A stretch of 64,000 bases of DNA, taken from contig CM055313.2 in assembly GCA_029255685.2 (NCBI GenBank), positions 22,173,079 through 22,237,078 on the forward strand, given 5' to 3'. Below the pieces are notes generated by a model. It did no database searches, was not told the DNA's origin, and was given only the letters and a program-made list of their open reading frames with translations. This DNA is from Silene conica (Eukaryota > Streptophyta > Magnoliopsida > Caryophyllales > Caryophyllaceae). The stretch's first letter is position 1. Each line of letters begins with the position of its first letter. Shown one piece after another: positions 23,494 through 35,200 of this stretch. The translations under genes were made by a program, and so were the position numbers.

Positions 23494-23760
23494 AAATTTA
23501 TATGAGCTTAATTTTTTTGAATTAAATTAAATTAAATTTTTTTAAACTTGGATTTTTCCAAACCGAACTTAGTGGAGCTAAACTGGGATTATAGGAGCTT
23601 GACTTTTGTAAACCGAACTTATAAGAGTTGAACTAAGCTTATAGAAACTTAACTTTTCTGAAATGGATTGAGATTATAAGAGCTTAACTTTTTTGACTGA
23701 ACTTATAGAAGCTGAACTTTTATGAACCAAATTTCTAGGACATAAACTAAATTTAAAGGA
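23494..23760. repeat. Degenerate ~29-bp minisatellite (GAACTTATA..GCTTAACTTTT)
   Basis: About eight imperfect units of GAACTTATAAGAGCTTAACT followed by TTTCTGAAC occur. Unit length varies slightly. No gene found. Confidence 0.6.
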
Positions 23761-24219
23761 GTAATTTGAAGTCAAAAAGAGAAACCCTAAGTGGAAATTT
23801 CTTTAGCAATTAGCTAGAAAAGATAGATTATGTTTGGGTGATATTTGTAAGTAGGGATATGGTTAGACAAAAATAGGTATTATAGAGAAGTAGTGCTTCT
23901 AATCATCCCTAAAGACAAACAACATTCACCAAATACCAAACTTTTGATAAGACAATATAATGGTGGAGAATAAAGTTAAGCACTAATCTTTTGTTAATCC
24001 CATTTTAATTGGTCAAGAGAAGTCTCTTTTAGAGCAATCAAATTACATAATTCATGGTGCTTTCCTACGTATTATTTCTTAAGTCTATCCTTATTGAGTT
24101 TTATTGGTTCATCTTAAGCACTTCCAATTGATTAATTCATCATGCTTTATTTGCTTTTAATCCAATAATAATCACTCTTTTTTTGTGTTTACTTTGTGTG
24201 CTTTTTAAATTCTTATTTT

Positions 24220-24405
24220 AGGCCGTCATTATTATCCATCTTAAGTATAAGACGGGTCAAATACGTGCATACCAAATTACCTCACTTGTTATCTAGAAAA
24301 TGACAACATTTTTGTCTTTATTACCACCACTTGGACTTAGTAGTATTTTACCCGTCTTGAGCTTAAGACGGATAATACCCGTCTTAAGCAAGACTTACGA
24401 TTAAA
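24220..24405. mobile_element. Mutator-like MITE, CTTAAGACGG family
   Basis: The left end AATTCTTATTTTAGGCCGTC and right end CCCGTCTTAAGCAAGACTTA are inverted and match the ends of the element at 1033. The flanks (TTAAAT on both sides) do not give a clear 9-bp duplication. Confidence 0.55.
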
Positions 24406-24577
24406 TCAAAGAGTTACGTAGATATGTCACTAAGCTTCAACTTGGCGTACCACGAATAATTACGTGGTTTTCTACATTAGTCTTGCATGCCTTCTTTAGT
24501 GTTTAACTGTTTATGCAATGTAATCATTCAGATATTTGTGTGTTGTGTACTTCAATTAGTACACTCTATGTGACCTC

Positions 24578-24583
<6 letters not shown>

Positions 24584-24643
<60 letters not shown>
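24584..24643. repeat. (TA)n microsatellite
   Basis: About 58 bp of pure TA, the landing site of the large element that follows. A shorter (TA)n lies on the far side at 30909-30923. Confidence 0.95.
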
Positions 24644-24645
<2 letters not shown>

Positions 24646-25504
24646 TTTGGGATCATATGAGAACCACTAAGATAATGAGAACCATGAGAACCAATTATGG
24701 ACCTTAGATCTAACTAAATTAAATATGAGATGAACGGTGTTGATTTAACAAAATTAAAAGCAACACCGACAAGCCCTTCCAAACTCTTCACTGCACTTCA
24801 TTTACAGATCACTGCTCTCACTCATCTTTCTTTCTCTCTCTTCGACGACCATCCTCTCTGATCATCATATTTCACAAATTCGCTTCTCAAATTAGCTTCT
24901 AGTCATTCATCACCAGCAATTTCGGACCTCTAATCTGCTTCAACTGCCATCAACGAGGTTCATTCCGTCAAATTAAGGTACTCTACTGCTCAAATTAATG
25001 GCGAATCTACTTCACACTTTCCCTAATCTGTTCATAGACACATTCTTCAATTTGTGTTCTGCTATTAACCCTAGTTTCTAGTAGTTTCCTTAATTAAGTT
25101 AATCAATTGTTGTTGTATGACAAATTGTTAGATTGTAATATTAGTTTCAGTAAAATTATGCAATAATCGAACCTAATTTACCATGTCCTTTGTTACTTTT
25201 CATTTTTAACCAAAGAAAATGCTTCATTTTACTTCGTCAATCATAGAATTGTCATTAGGTTTAGCTAATTAGTGAAATCTCCTTTATGAAATTTCCAGAT
25301 TGTGCAAGAAAGTGAATCTTAATTTTCCAGGTATATACCTTCTCATCACATGGCAATAGAAGCCAAGTGTCTAAATACAGTTTTGTTCCGTCCTGATGAT
25401 GTATGATGTTAATATGTTAACAAAGACAACACAAGCTAATTGACGATGCATTTTTTATCCTAAAATTGTCCATGTAAACTTGTCATATCTACGTTACTGG
25501 TCCT

Positions 25505-25585
25505 GTAATTGAGCATGATCTGCGAAAGAGGCGAAGAATTCTGAGTTTCAATGGGTATCCAATCGTTGGCTCTGCTGTTGGTTGA
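25505..25585 (+). other. Unidentified coding-like fragment in the TIR element
   Basis: A frame reading VIEHDLRKRRRILSFNGYP then IVGSAVG ends in TGA. The Arg-rich composition is unusual for this AT-rich DNA, so it may be another captured exon. I do not recognise it. Confidence 0.2.
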
Positions 25586-26764
25586 TAGAACGTTTCACTT
25601 ATATTTTCACGTGTACATTGCTTGATTGTTTAACAATTGTTGTTAGTAGATTAATTGAATCAATTACCTGTCTTGATTTCTAGAGAATTTTTGAAATTGA
25701 AATGTGTGCTATTTAATTGTTAGATATTTAGAATGGATGTCTTTGCCAGCTTGTTCATGTAATAAGTTCTTACAACAATTATACCACTAATTTTTTGTCT
25801 AGTTAGTCTATCTTAGATACATATTGTGTTAGTAAGGTTTTGCCTGATCTATGCTGAATGCTTATGAAGCAACGCAATATGAGTTGATTATATAATGACA
25901 GAGGTCTTGATACTGTTCAATTAGTTTCATCATGACTTTATAATTCGAGATGTGCGATGAAGATACACTAACATTTAACAATTGATTCCCATGTTAGGTG
26001 TCCTTATAGAGCCTTTTTAGATGACATTTCTCTTGCTATGTGCATGAATTAAGGTTATATGTGCATGCAATAAGGTTATATGTGCATAAAGTAGTAAACC
26101 TTTTTTTGGCATACTTAAGGACACTAATCCCCCAAATTAAACATGTTCCCATCATAAGGGACATGGTTTAGGGTTGGATTAGGCGCCTAATCCAACCCTA
26201 AACACTATTCCCCAAAATCATAAAATTTTTGAGGTGTTTTAGGACTGGTTGGCGGTAAGGTTGAGGGGTCTTAAAGCGGATTCATAAAAAAAAAAATAAG
26301 GTTGTCCCGAAGCTGTATTGACCACTGGTTTTGTGAGGGTAAAGAGGGTAGAAGGGATGAAAATAGGGACTGGTTTATTTCTCTGTTTGTAGGTCTAATA
26401 TGAGGTTGAAGTAGCCCTATTTCAGACGAATTTGGAGCTGCTTATAGCTGTTATTTGGAGGTTGTTTGTGGTGGCTTTAGTCGTTGTTTCATGACTGATT
26501 TGAGTGTAGAATGAGGACGGTTGAGGGGTAGAAATGAAGGTGGTGTTGAGGGTGGTTTGAGGTGGGTTTAGGCTGGTCAGAGCTGTCTACATGAGGTGCG
26601 TTTACATGGTTGTTTCATTTATACATTAAGCACTGCATTTAGCTTAAAAACTTCCAATAATACAATAAGTAAACTTCCAGCTGTGATGATTTGAATTTTT
26701 CCATGGATTTTTGGATGTGCTGTTTTATAGAGTAGTTTTTTTTTCAAGACAGTTTATTTTCATG

Positions 26765-27105
26765 AACTAAGATTTTATGTGCATAATATAAGGTTCTATG
26801 ATCATGAAATAGGTTTTATGTGCATGACATAAGTGTTAAATGGGCATGAAATAAAATTATATGTGCATGAAATAAGGTTGATATGCATGAAATGAGGTTC
26901 TACGTGCATGAAATAAATGTAAATGGACATGAAATAAAATTATATGTGCAACAAATAAGGTTCTATGTGCATGAAATAAGGGTTGATATGCATGAAATAA
27001 GGTTCTAAGTGCATGAAATAAATGTTAAATGGACATAAAATAAAATTATATATGCAAGAAATAAGGTTCTATGTGCATGAAATAAGGTCCTATGTGCATT
27101 AAAAA
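26765..27105. repeat. ~21-bp minisatellite (GTGCATGAAATAAGGTTCTAT)
   Basis: About 14 imperfect units built on TGCATGAAATAAGGTTCTAT occur, with variants GATATGCATGAAATAAGG and AAATGGACATGAAATAAAAT. Outlying copies lie at 26040-26095 and 28040-28092, flanking other parts of the same transposon. Confidence 0.75.
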
Positions 27106-27959
27106 GTTGTCTTGTAACAGTACTAACAACATTGGTTATATTTTTGGAGTGTGTTGCTAGTCTTTTGAATAAGCTTTCAGTTTTTAGGTCTGTTAGGAAA
27201 TAAGAGTTCAGATTTCTATCTCTACAATGCGTGAGATTGGTTGTGTTGCAGGGAATGTTTGTTGGGATGGGTTTTCAGAATGGCAGACTCTGATTATAGG
27301 GGATGTGGCTGAGTTTGCTGCAGGTTATTGGGCAAGCCTTATGCTTATGAGTGTGGGAATTAGCGTGTATGGAGACGGTGTGCATATATAGATTTCATTG
27401 GAGCAGACTTTCACATTAGGTAGTGGAGTGATCGTGTTCAGAGGCAGGAAGTGCTACTGAATGATTCTGGACTGTTTCATTGTAGCAGGTCTGTTCTGTA
27501 GTGTGTATTGTAGGGAATTTGGGTCTGCGCTTTGATGTATCTGGCAGAGCAGAAGTAAGCAGCGTGGTGCTGACAGAGTAGTTGTTGGTTCTATGGCTGA
27601 AAACAAGTACAGGTGGTGCAGGAGCTTTACAGCCCTGTTACGTTGCATAATGACAAGGATCAGGAGCTGCACATGGGTCAGATTTGAGGCTGACAGTGGT
27701 GCAGCTGTGGGTCCTAATTGTAGCTGCTGGAGCGGGTGAGTGTGCAAGAGGCAGTGAAGGGATAGTTGCCAACAGTTGCTGGTCTGGAATGGTTCTTCTG
27801 AATGCTTCTGGACTGGTATTCGTGAATATGAATTGAGCTAGCAGGTCTATACGTTGCACGAAGTATGGGTCGGCGAAAGTGGCTGCTATCAATGGCAGCG
27901 CAGAAGAGTTATATGGGGGTATTTATTTCATACTCATATTTGTTTTAGCATATGTTAAA

Positions 27960-28030
27960 GGCTATTAGCTCAATGGTAGAGTAATGTGCAAATTTTGCAC
28001 AAAGGTATGGGTTCGAGTCCCATATAGCCT
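27960..28030 (+). pseudogene. tRNA-like sequence (copy 1) in TIR element
   Basis: GGCTAT pairs with ATAGCC at the ends. An A-box-like TAGCTCAATGGTAGAG and a perfect B-box GGTTCGAGTCC are present with a T-stem (TATGGG/CCCATA). The anticodon arm TGTGC/GCACA closes a 7-nt loop AAATTTT, which lacks the invariant U33, so it is not a normal decoding tRNA. Probably a tRNA-derived remnant carried by the transposon. Confidence 0.6.
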
Positions 28031-28210
28031 TGTAGATGCGTGAAAAAGCAACCTATGTGCATTAAACAACCCTCTACATGCATGAAATAAGTGTCCAATT
28101 TTCTTATCTTTTTTGTCTTTAGGTCCATGATAAAAAAAAATGGAAATAGGATTACCAATTACACTATTTCATTCTTATAATAAAAAAAAGACTAGATTTG
28201 GTATTTCATA

Positions 28211-28276
28211 GCCAATATGGGAGTCGAACCCACATCTTGTGCATTGCACAATGCTCTCCCATTTGAGCTAATTGAC
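28211..28276 (-). pseudogene. tRNA-like sequence (copy 2, inverted)
   Basis: On the minus strand GTCAAT pairs with ATTGGC (one G-U). TTAGCTCAAATGGGAGAGCA and GGTTCGACTCC match A and B boxes. The anticodon arm is TTGTG/CACAA with loop CAATGCA, again without U33. It is clearly homologous to copy 1 and lies about 180 bp away in the opposite direction. Confidence 0.6.
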
Positions 28277-28983
28277 TTTCAAAATAAGTAAAACGTAAAT
28301 ATTCATAATGTAAAAACGTTCATGAGCAGAAAGCGAGAAAAAAAGAGATAATATTATATAGATAATTGCCATAATTCACAGCAAGAATCATGTAACCAAA
28401 ACGATAAGTATAAGGAAAGTGTAGCACAAATGCTTAGAACAATAAAACATAGTAGAAAATGGTTACAACTTGAACAAAATGAATCCCATGACAACTAGCC
28501 AGATAATAGGCAAGTTGGCCATGGGCAGAGTCGATGTTGATGGTGTTAGGACCGGCCTAACTCGATGAATTGTTGGTGGCGCCGCCTGTTGATCTATTGG
28601 TGCAGCTGCTGCTAGTAGTTGATTTTACGGGGCTGGTTGGTCGGCTATTGGTGTCGCGACTGTTGCTTTGGAAGCTGGTACATCCAGGAGGCATATACAA
28701 TCAAAGAAGTACTTAAGCTTTAATCATTTTACAAATAAGTAACTATATGGGTTATCGGGGTTTAGGAACAGCAAGAATTCTTTCATCTCTTGGATTGATA
28801 AGATGAAGGCTTACAAGATTGTTCCATAGAATGAAAATTTGTAGTAATAATGTTTTGTTTTTGCGAGAATTGTTGTTGGAAATATGAATAATGAATTAAT
28901 GATGAGTATGATTTTATAGTACAAGCTTTAGATGTCTACAGTTGCCTCAAACAACCAAAAAAATTGATTGAGGGGACGACAGG

Positions 28984-29343
28984 CTAAAAGAGCTTCAGAA
29001 ATCTATGTTTTAGTTGCTGCAACCAATTGAGCGACGGACTCTGAGACAGATTCTTCTGAACTTCTGTCTTATCAGTCTCAGTTGTCGAATTGGTGTGCTC
29101 AACCTTCTGATGGGAACATGCTGGAGAGTCCTCAGGTTTTACAGTGATCTTAACTGGTTTTCCGAGCTTTGATTTATCAGGTAGTCTGGCAATTTCAAGT
29201 GCCTTATCACACACCGGAAAACCTTGGTCATCCCACGACTCGAGTATAATGCCTGAGCCGATGCATGTGTTTCCTTGGTAGAAGGCCGCAAACTGCCTTG
29301 CGGCCAACCCTTGATCGTCTTCTGACAAATGGATATCAGTGGA
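28984..29343 (-). pseudogene. Captured 3' exon of a tRNA 2-thiouridylase (MnmA-type) gene
   Basis: The minus-strand frame reads LSEDDQGLAARQFAAFYQGN, TCIGSGIILESWDDQGFPVC, then DKALEIARLPDKSKLGKPVKI. This is the C-terminal beta-barrel of plant organellar MnmA, which thiolates U34 of tRNA (recognised from the family). A Ser/Thr/Lys-rich tail ends in LKLF and a TAG stop at 28984. The catalytic PP-loop and cysteine domains are absent and no start codon precedes it: the match begins LSEDD after a short run (VSTDIH). The reading frame is intact for about 114 residues, so capture is recent or still conserved. It lies inside the 6.3-kb TIR element. Confidence 0.75.
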
Positions 29344-31107
29344 GACTAAAAAGGGGTATGGGAAAGTACTATCCGGTCGTAGCAGTGCAGGGAATGAGGA
29401 CAGATGCGGAGGCTGGCTGAATGAACTATGGCAGCCTCCAATTGGGTCTGCAAACCGCTGTGCAGCAGAGATTTTTATGCAGTTTTGTGCAGGACTGCAG
29501 ATTTTCTGGTGCTGGTTTGCCGCTTGATTGGTAAGCTGTATTGGCTCATGTGCATTGGCTGTCTTGGCAGGGATGCGTGAGCGTAACTGGTTTGTTCACT
29601 GTCGTTCATATGGTAGTGTTGCAGGGTTTGACTGGTAGAACGGGGCACTAAGTTTCTGTGCTCAGGAGAGTCCTTCTGATGGGCAGATTCTGAACTGCTC
29701 TCCGGTCTGACCGCAACAGCGCAATTGTAGCAGGAACGTGCAGGTGTATATTTCTGTACAGCCTGTAGTAGTCGTAGCTTGAGAGCGGAACAGTTGTGAA
29801 GGGGGTGACTTGTGGTAGCAGGAGGCTATGCACAGGTTCAGCGTGGAGGAACTCTGGATTATGCACAGGGCAATGGTGAAGCTGTGCTGGGCAGATTGTT
29901 TTGAACTGGTTTTGGCAGAATGTGAGGAACAGTGACGCGCAAATTTTTGCGGAATTCGTATGAGCAATAACTGGGCATTTGGGTGGGGCTTGGATGCTAG
30001 TGGGATTGGTTGTCCTCGAGTGAGCAATGCAAGTTAAGATGCATTTCTTTGAAGTATCACAAGGGAAGGACAGCGTGGGAACAACATTTTTTGATGCTAA
30101 GGGTCCTGATCAACGAAGTAAGACATAGTACTGGAATAATATGGCTGGCATCTTTGTTGGGAAGATTCGTGGCAAATTAGCAAGCCTTTTCTAGTGGAAT
30201 GGAATTTGGTTTCTTTGGAACTAAACAAGCAAGGCGTCTTTGATTTACTCAAGGCCGTCTTTTCCCCCTAAATTCGCATTGGAGGCTAGTTTATGCTCCA
30301 AAATAGACAGTCAAAGTAACAAAATTATCTTTAAATTAGCCAGTTTTAAGTTCAGGATACGATATAACACCAAAATTCATTCATAAAACAAGAACTCGAC
30401 AATTATAAGAGGACGACGATGAATTATCGTCAATAAATTGATGAATATAACAGCTACTTATCATCAACGAAAAAGAAATACAAATTAAATTGATGAATAT
30501 AAACCCTAATTCGACTAATTAATTGATGAATTACAAAATTAAAAGGACATTAAAATATAAACCCTAATTTCACTAAAATAAAAATTAATTCAAGTTTTTA
30601 CCTCGTCGAATCCACAGCTTCGATTGATGAATAAGCATGACGAAAATGAATTCACAAAGCTTGGAATGTGATCAAAGAGAGAAAGGGATAGTCATAACTT
30701 TGCGGCTTCGCGAGATTGACGTTCGAACAAAGAAGTAAAAAATGAACTGTGAAGTTTGAAGAGAGAGGGAAGAAAAGAGAGAAGTGAAAAACGTAAAATG
30801 TGGGTTTGAAGGATTTGGGTTTGGGCTGTAGGGAATTAGCTGATCTAATATTATAGGTGGTTCTCACGGTTCTCATTATATGAGTGGTTCTCACTGGATC
30901 CTGACCCTATATATATATATATATACACACATGTACTTGACTTGGAGTTATTGTTTTCGTTCTAAAGCTTATATTTAGAGCCCGTAAGAGTGGAGTTTAT
31001 TTGTTAAAAATTTGGCTAAAATTCTCAGAAGATCCAGGTTCAAGTCCCCTCAAGAGCAAAATCTTGTCGAGCATTCTTAGCCCGAGTCGAGTCTCTCACC
31101 CTCGGGT

Positions 31108-31523
31108 CAGGGGCGTCCATTAGCACGTTCAACATGTTCTAAGAACGGGGGCCCAAAACTCAGTTTTTTTATAGTACATTAACTTTTTGTTGTATTGAAT
31201 TAGTATTAATATGTTTGGGTTAAGTGGTTTGAGCATTACCTTTCAGCCTTATGTCTAGAGTTCGATCCCCTTGGGTAGCTAAATCTCATTTACAACTTTA
31301 TAAAAGTATTTTTTCTATTTTTTATTTTTTATCCAAATAAAATTGGATCTATATTTTTAATAACCTTAATTACAACAACAAAAAAATAACTTTTGTGTCA
31401 TCTAAAAAAACCAACTTTTTTGGTTTATTATTTTAAAAAAAATATATTATTTGCTAATAAGTACTATTTAGGGCCCCAAATTGGTAATTGGAACCGGCCT
31501 TTTAAAATCATTGAACACCTCTG
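31108..31523. mobile_element. hAT-like element with perfect 8-bp TSD
   Basis: CCTCGGGT occurs at 31100-31107 and 31524-31531. The ends are CAGGGGCGTCC and CACCTCTG. The interior motifs (GGGCCCCAAATTGG, GTTCAACATGTTCTA) show that it belongs to the same family as 60914-61606. It also has a tRNA-like B-box (GAGTTCGATCCCC). Confidence 0.8.
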
Positions 31524-31664
31524 CCTCGGGTGAATGTTGCCTTTGTGGTTGTATATTGCTCAATAATCGTTTGAGGTGACAATGACAACAATATTTAACT
31601 TGGTGTAACCCAAAATAATCAAATTTTGACAAAAGCGATTTCCTATCCAAATATACATACATAC

Positions 31665-31914
31665 TAGGGCTGGTCAAACGAATGAGTCGGCCATGCCAAA
31701 CTAGTTGAACCCGAGTGCGGCCCGAGGAATGGACGGGTTGGGCCGTCGAGCTTACTAGAGGTGGACCCAATTTGAGGGGCAGGGACGGGACGGTTAAGAT
31801 ATGCTGGATTGGGCCTAACCCTTGTCACTAACAGGCCGCTTTAGGCTAGGCCGGGTAGAAATTGACCCAGAGGGCGGGTTAGGTCAAGCCAACCCGCATG
31901 TTTGACTAGCATTA
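31665..31914. mobile_element. GC-rich degenerate hAT-like MITE
   Basis: It starts TAGGGCTGGTCAAAC; the reverse complement of its right end is TAATGCTAGTCAAAC. The core is a GGCCGGGT/GGGCGGGTT low-complexity string, as at 2984. No target duplication was found, so the right boundary is uncertain. Confidence 0.5.
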
Positions 31915-32270
31915 TCGGTGTTTGGCGTACATTCAAACAATTGTACGTAAATAAGACATGTACTACTAGACTAGTCCAGGAGAATAGTCTCAACCTGGAG
32001 CCAATTCTTGTTCAAACAATAGGGGAAACCAACTACAGTATACATTAACTACACGTCGCGGCTGTATATAACAGCATCGGTCTCAAATCTCAATGATGCA
32101 TTGTTTAGCAATTGAAAGACTGAGAATATACATCAATGAAAGAATCAGTAAACTGGTTTACATTCAGCAAAGGAATACATTGCTTACCAAAACTAAATAC
32201 AAAGATGAAAAACACATCACCGAGACACCGACACACACTAATGCATACATAACAAAGTCAATGCCGAGAT

Positions 32271-35200
32271 TCAAGTTTCCTTGGAACCTGATGACGTAAC
32301 CTTCGTGTTGGGATCTTCTTTTCGGAGGCTGTTTTCTCGAGTGTAAGGAGCCTTTGCACCCTGAAACAATGTAATAGTACTTGTGGAGATGGGTTTCTAA
32401 TCTGAGAGTTATAACAATTCAACTCAAGCAGGGCAAAAATTAAAAAAAAAACTAAATAATGAGCCTACGAGAGTTGCAATACTCTCACATATGAAACTAA
32501 CCTAACTCCGATCCTTGTGTATCCCTAACTTAATTATCCCACATGTGAGACCGACTCGCAGGTGTAAAAAAAGTCCAAAAGTACGATCATTACTCATGGT
32601 AAAGGCATCACAGACTCCTGCACAATGTTTAGGTATAGAATGACTTTCATTTTTTCTGTTTGCTGAGACAGTTGCACAAACCAATCTTCTCATACGTCGT
32701 AACCTATAAATTCTAAAAGGTAGCGCATAAGTATCCGTTGATCATCTTTTAGCTGGAGGGAGTAAATAATGATATTCATGACCAACTAAGCTTAAGATCA
32801 AAAGTGCATGATAAATGTGATCTCCAGTTTCAGTGTACAGGCAATTAGTAGCAGGGCCACTCAAGATACGCAACGCTGTATAATTAAAAGGCGGGGAATA
32901 ATTTGTAAAAGCGTGATATAACGGTCAGGTCAATTTACTTCATCGGGTACCATTCAACCAGAATCATCAAGGAGACCGGGTCAACCAAATTAGTAGCTCT
33001 TCACAAAACTTCAAAACATGTTTTTAGGACCTGGCTGTATGCATCTAGCATACATGGACTGAATTTTAAATTTGCATGGAAACATGTCAATATGCTCCCG
33101 AGTAAAAAAAAACCACACATCATTTAGCGTTTTTATAATTAAATCACGGACACTATTTAAAGCAAATCCAAAGTATGCATCGACATACAAAAAGAAAGTT
33201 TGTCATCCATAATTAGCTTGTGTTTATACTTCCAGACATCTGTCGATATGCCTAAGCACAATAACAACTACAGCCTACTTGGATAATAAGGGCAGCTTCT
33301 ATGTAGAACATGATAAAACATCAAACTATCAAAATAAATCCGAATACATCTATTTCAGATACTGATATCGACTTACTTGCAATATTGTTCCAAATTTCCT
33401 CAACGCCTTGGCACGTGACTTGAGAACATGCCTCGAAACAGTAGGATCCCTAAGAACCTGGATAGAAGAATGAATGTTATAATTAAGTTATAAATGTTGT
33501 TCCTCTGAAATTAAGACTTCAACAATGCAACGAGTATACCGATTCTTTTTTAATTTATTTCATGCTAATCCCCTTACCTACAAGAGCTAAAAATAGATGT
33601 AAACAACAAACCCACATTTGTAGGGTTGAACAATGACAGACTACAAACAGAATAGCCAAGGAGCATAAGTTTTCATCTAAAAGTCACTCTACTGAGATGT
33701 TACTCATTATGCCACTTGGCATTCCACAACAGAGGATGAATTAGTATACAAGTATAGAACAATAGAAGTCACATTTTCCCAGAACTACAACTATAGGAAC
33801 TATAATATGTAGAGAAGTCATGAGGGATGGTACTCATGACCAGGATTTGGCTTTGAATCCCGTTAGCATAAAAAAGAATAGAGACTAGATATAAAACAAG
33901 TTAACTGCAAAGAACCGTATAATATACTCCGTAAGATATTCAAAAGACAAGAATAAGCTGCTTAGTGTCCACTTTCTCACTTCATTTCTCAAGAAGATAC
34001 TTTACAACAGTGATCCAAATATACTTACTTGCTGGCAGACACGTGACAAGGTTGTCTCAATATCGATTACATTAAGCTGCCAAAGCGAATGAAGCATGAC
34101 ATCTTTCTTATCCTCCATGGCTTTCATCAAGCTTTCATCTTTATTTTCTGCTTGACTCAATCGCTTTAGGTCTTCCTGTATTTGAATGAGTTGCACAGCC
34201 CCTACATGCCAAAAAATGGACATGTCGGTAACAAAGTTGGTAGAAAGATAATGAGCCTCCTAAAAAGCTGATTTATGAACAAAAGTTACCTGATGCTGCC
34301 ATCACCTGAGATTTAATCAGGTGTCCTTTGCCGCGGACCCATTCTGCTATGAATGGTACTTTCAAGAACTTTTTATCCTTCCCGAGTTCTCTAGAAGCCT
34401 TTCTAGTATAAATATAACCAATTGTGTGTAACATAGCCTCACCAAAAACTGAGAATGATCCAGAATTATAAATTAGGACAATGTTGAATAGAAATTAAGC
34501 AAACGGATGTAAGAAATAAGGTTTGTCCGTCACATATGTGACATCAAATTCTGAATCTGTACAAATATTTTGTAAAAGCATTGATTCTAGAACACAACTA
34601 CACCAGTATATCCAACAAAAATACAGAGACCTTTCTGAAATATGAGGAGGATATTAAAGATATTCACAAGTGTAAATAGCTCATCCACTGACTTTTGTAA
34701 TTCATAAATGGATAAACTAAAAACACGAGTCAGTGTACCATTTCAAATAATCCTTTGTCACAACATATCAAACGTCTGATACTACCAACACCACCACCAT
34801 CACATATTAGTATAAAATTGTCCGCTTTAGACCATGCCCGCAGAATTTTTTTTTAGCTTCTTCCCAAAAAGGCCTCAATACTAAATTGATGGTCCCTTAA
34901 AAAGATAGTCTATCTCCCTCATTTTGTCGAGGTGGGACTCTGGGTTTGCTTCGCCAACAATCCTGCCCTAAAACAGAGGATCACACAATTGTCCTCCCTC
35001 TAATGATAAATTGTTCATCTTACACCGTCAATATCACCCTTCGGCATCTGCCTGGTCACCGTATAATCAAGTACATTTTCGACACAAGGAACCACCACAG
35101 ATCTCCAATCGGAAGTCACGCCGAGGGCTTCTTTGCCATCAAAAAGGGCAGTCAAGTAGTCAACTACATTGGGCTACAACACACATTGGACACAGCCGAA

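Larger units (their letters stand above)
24644..30905. mobile_element. 6.3-kb TIR element carrying gene fragments (Pack-MULE-like)
   Basis: The ends are inverted repeats of about 50 bp. Left: GAGAACCACTAAGATAATGA followed by GAACCATGAGAACCA. Right, reverse-complemented: GAGAACCACTCATATAATGA followed by GAACCGTGAGAACCA. Both flanks are (TA)n, so a 9-bp duplication would be hidden. The repeated GAGAACCA words in the TIR and the acquired gene pieces fit a Mutator-type Pack element; no transposase frame is present. The contents are promoter/UTR-like stretches at both ends, a 21-bp minisatellite, two tRNA-like sequences in opposite orientation and an MnmA-type exon. The superfamily call is inference. 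Confidence 0.7.

Noticed and set aside
24220-24405. 9-bp target duplication
   Set aside because: Only a shared TTAAAT is visible and it overlaps the element end; not convincing.
27454-27892. Two overlapping minus-strand frames (MIAATFADPYFVQRIDLL...)
   Set aside because: They lie in the G-rich middle of the TIR element. No recognisable domain, no splice partner, and both overlap in different frames; kept only as part of the transposon.
29648-30027. Minus-strand frames next to the MnmA exon
   Set aside because: Considered as further captured MnmA exons, but no MnmA motif is present and the composition is generic Ser/His/Leu.
31665-31914. 8-bp target duplication for the GC-rich element
   Set aside because: The flanks ATACATAC and TCGGTGTT do not match, so no TSD is claimed.
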